From assembly GCA_031290715.1 (NCBI GenBank), contig JAITNA010000123.1:1-5917 (forward strand): 5,917 bases of DNA, written 5' to 3'. The notes below the pieces were generated by a model. The model had not been told where the DNA came from. It saw nothing but the letters and a program-made list of their open reading frames with translations, and searched no databases. This stretch comes from Eubacteriales Family XIII. Incertae Sedis bacterium. Its GTDB lineage: Bacteria > Bacillota > Clostridia > Peptostreptococcales > Anaerovoracaceae. Both the position numbers and the translations under genes were made by a program. Positions 4,901-5,917 of this stretch are shown in pieces. The stretch's first letter is position 1, and each line of letters begins with the position of its first letter.

Positions 4901-5665
4901 ATGATTCTGAAAGACAAAGTTGTGATCGTGACCGGCGCGGCGGGAGGGCTCGGCCGGGAGTTTTCGCTCCGTTTCGCCAAGGAGGGCGGGAAAATCATCG
5001 CGGCGGACATCGCGGACACATCGGAAACCGCGCGCCTCATACACGAAGCGGGCGGCGAAGCTGCCTGTGTCAAGGTCGATATCACGGACTTCGCGAGCGT
5101 GGAGTCCATGTGCAAAACGGCAGAGGACGCTTACGGCGGGATTGACGGGATTGTCAACAACGCGGCGATCTACGCCGGGCTCACGATGGAGCCTTTCCAT
5201 CAGATCACGGAACGGGAATGGGACCGCGTGATGACTGTCAACGCGAAGGGGACTTGGCTCTGCTGCAAAGCCGTCTATCCTTATTTGGCCAAACGCGACG
5301 GGGGCTCCATCGTCAACATCGCCTCGGCCTCGATCTTGGAAGGCAATCCTTTCTTCGCGCACTATACGGCGAGCAAGGGCGCGGTCTGGGCGCTTACGCG
5401 CAGCGTGGCACGTGTCGTCGGCGAGCAAGGCATCCGCTGCAATTCCATCACCCCCGGCTACACCATGACGGACGCTTCGAGAGGGCTTGCCGGCGACCCC
5501 GAGTCTTTTCAGAAGAATTATGACTACAGCATCCAGACCCGTTCCATCCATCGCGCGATGGAGCCGAATGACGTCGTGGGCGGGGTCTTGTTCCTGCTGA
5601 GTGACGAAAGCGTCTTTATGACCGGCCAGAACCTGAACATCGACGGCGGCTGCATCAACTATTGA
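4901..5665 (+). CDS. Short-chain dehydrogenase/reductase, NAD(P)-dependent
   Basis: Classical SDR oxidoreductase of 254 residues, the family's normal length, cytoplasmic and probably tetrameric. The Rossmann fold starts with TGAAGGLG (11-18) for dinucleotide binding. D36 at the end of the second strand suggests preference for NAD(H) over NADP(H). NNAA (86-89) follows. The catalytic tetrad is complete: N114, S142, Y155 and K159 in YTASK. NSITPGY (181-187) and the C-terminal LNIDGG (245-250) are standard SDR blocks. The ATG at 4901 has a good AGGAG 6-7 nt upstream. It follows brnA by 60 bp without an obvious promoter of its own, so read-through from brnTA is possible, although the functions look unrelated. 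The substrate is unknown; 3-oxoacyl-ACP reductase (FabG-like), sugar and polyol dehydrogenases all share these motifs. No fatty-acid genes are adjacent, so fabG is not assigned. Confidence 0.9.
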   Translation: MILKDKVVIVTGAAGGLGREFSLRFAKEGGKIIAADIADTSETARLIHEAGGEAACVKVDITDFASVESMCKTAEDAYGGIDGIVNNAAIYAGLTMEPFHQITEREWDRVMTVNAKGTWLCCKAVYPYLAKRDGGSIVNIASASILEGNPFFAHYTASKGAVWALTRSVARVVGEQGIRCNSITPGYTMTDASRGLAGDPESFQKNYDYSIQTRSIHRAMEPNDVVGGVLFLLSDESVFMTGQNLNIDGGCINY

Positions 5666-5731
5666 CGTCAGGATCAAGTCAAGGCTGCGCGGAAATCCCA
5701 GGAGAATATCCTGTGGCGTTTTCACGCTTAT

Positions 5732-5752
5732 GGCGCACGGCAAAGATGCGCC
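5732..5752 (+). other. Small hairpin downstream of the dehydrogenase
   Basis: GGCGCA (5732-5737) pairs with TGCGCC (5747-5752) around a 9-nt loop. No T run follows, so it is not a standard terminator; it might stabilise the mRNA 3' end. Confidence 0.3.
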
Positions 5753-5805
5753 GGATGGCGTTGCCGTAATATTATCCCGCAAACCATTTTGGCGGACAAC
5801 GACTT

Positions 5806-5820
5806 ATCGGAAAAGCCGAT
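5806..5820 (+). terminator. Weak hairpin, possible terminator
   Basis: ATCGG (5806-5810) and CCGAT (5816-5820) around a 5-nt loop, followed by a short TTTCT. Only five pairs, so a weak candidate for the end of the dehydrogenase transcript. Confidence 0.25.
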
Positions 5821-5837
5821 TTCTGGAGCTCTGAAAA

Positions 5838-5879
5838 CCCGAAAACCGCCCGGAGCTTCGGCTCATGGGCGGTTTCGGG
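5838..5879. terminator. Long UUCG-capped hairpin, probable terminator
   Basis: Nested stem: CCCG/CGGG (5838-5841 with 5876-5879), AAACCGCCC/GGGCGGTTT (5843-5851 with 5867-5875), and GAGC/GCTC (5853-5856 with 5861-5864) closing a TTCG tetraloop. On the plus strand only TTT is built into the stem and the sequence after it is not T-rich. On the minus strand the stem ends in GGCGGTTTT and is followed by CGGGTTTTC, a better T stretch. It may therefore serve a minus-strand gene beyond the window, or act in both directions. Confidence 0.55.
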
Positions 5880-5917
5880 CTGCAATGAATGAAGAATGAA
5901 GGTGTTGTCGTAATGTG

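Larger units (their letters stand above)
5666..5917. other. Intergenic region without a gene
   Basis: After the dehydrogenase stop no open frame on either strand has a start, ribosome binding site and recognisable motif. The content is the three hairpins listed separately, plus an A/G-rich low-complexity stretch (about 5885-5902, repeated GAATGAA). Confidence 0.5.

Noticed and set aside
4868..5782. A 304-codon minus-strand open frame opposite the dehydrogenase
   Set aside because: It is antisense to a gene with a complete SDR motif set, is rich in Arg, Asp and Ala as GC-rich shadows are, and has no recognisable domain.
5901..5917. Start of another plus-strand gene (AAGG then ATG at 5913)
   Set aside because: Only one further base triplet is visible and the Shine-Dalgarno is weak; nothing can be supported.

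Overview
The window holds six recognisable genes from what looks like an anaerobic bacterium of moderately high G+C. A clostridial-type member of the Bacillota is my best guess, because of the polyferredoxin-like protein and gene styles typical of that group. The taxonomic call is inference and weak.

Left part (1-4126, all minus strand). In transcription order these are mtaB (3988-2648), a tRNA A37 methylthiotransferase of the radical SAM family; putP (2461-902), a sodium/proline symporter; and a ferredoxin-type protein with two N-terminal Fe-S motifs (598 to beyond base 1, so its 3' end is cut off). The roughly 300 bases between putP and the ferredoxin gene hold two low-complexity tandem repeats and a possible promoter. 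The most striking non-coding feature is an 84-bp AT-rich sequence present twice in direct orientation (2535-2618 and 4043-4126; 75 of 84 positions identical, no gaps). The copies sit on either side of mtaB, each upstream of a minus-strand gene, and each carries promoter-like hexamers on both strands.

Middle part (4127-4840, plus strand). This is a type II toxin-antitoxin operon of the BrnT/BrnA family. A near-consensus promoter (TTGACA, 17 bp, TACAAT) would start transcription almost exactly on an ATG at 4268, and an inverted repeat (CGTATAT/ATATACG) covers the -10 and this ATG, as expected of an autoregulated operon. The first eight or so codons after that ATG match the conserved BrnT N-terminus, but the rest of the toxin lies in the -1 frame. 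The change of frame falls on a run of seven A that forms the heptamer A AAA AAC in register. The toxin is therefore frameshifted by mutation or sequencing error, made by recoding or slippage, or restarted at a GTG further in. The zero frame has no stop and runs straight into brnA. A 32-codon open frame just upstream (4146-4244) may be a remnant of another toxin gene.

Right part (4841-5917). A classical short-chain dehydrogenase/reductase with a complete catalytic tetrad (4901-5665) follows brnA by 60 bp. The last 250 bases contain no gene, only hairpins, the strongest being a long UUCG-capped stem at 5838-5879 that is probably a terminator.

The genes do not form one pathway. The left block is housekeeping and transport, the toxin-antitoxin pair is accessory, and the dehydrogenase is metabolic with an unknown substrate.
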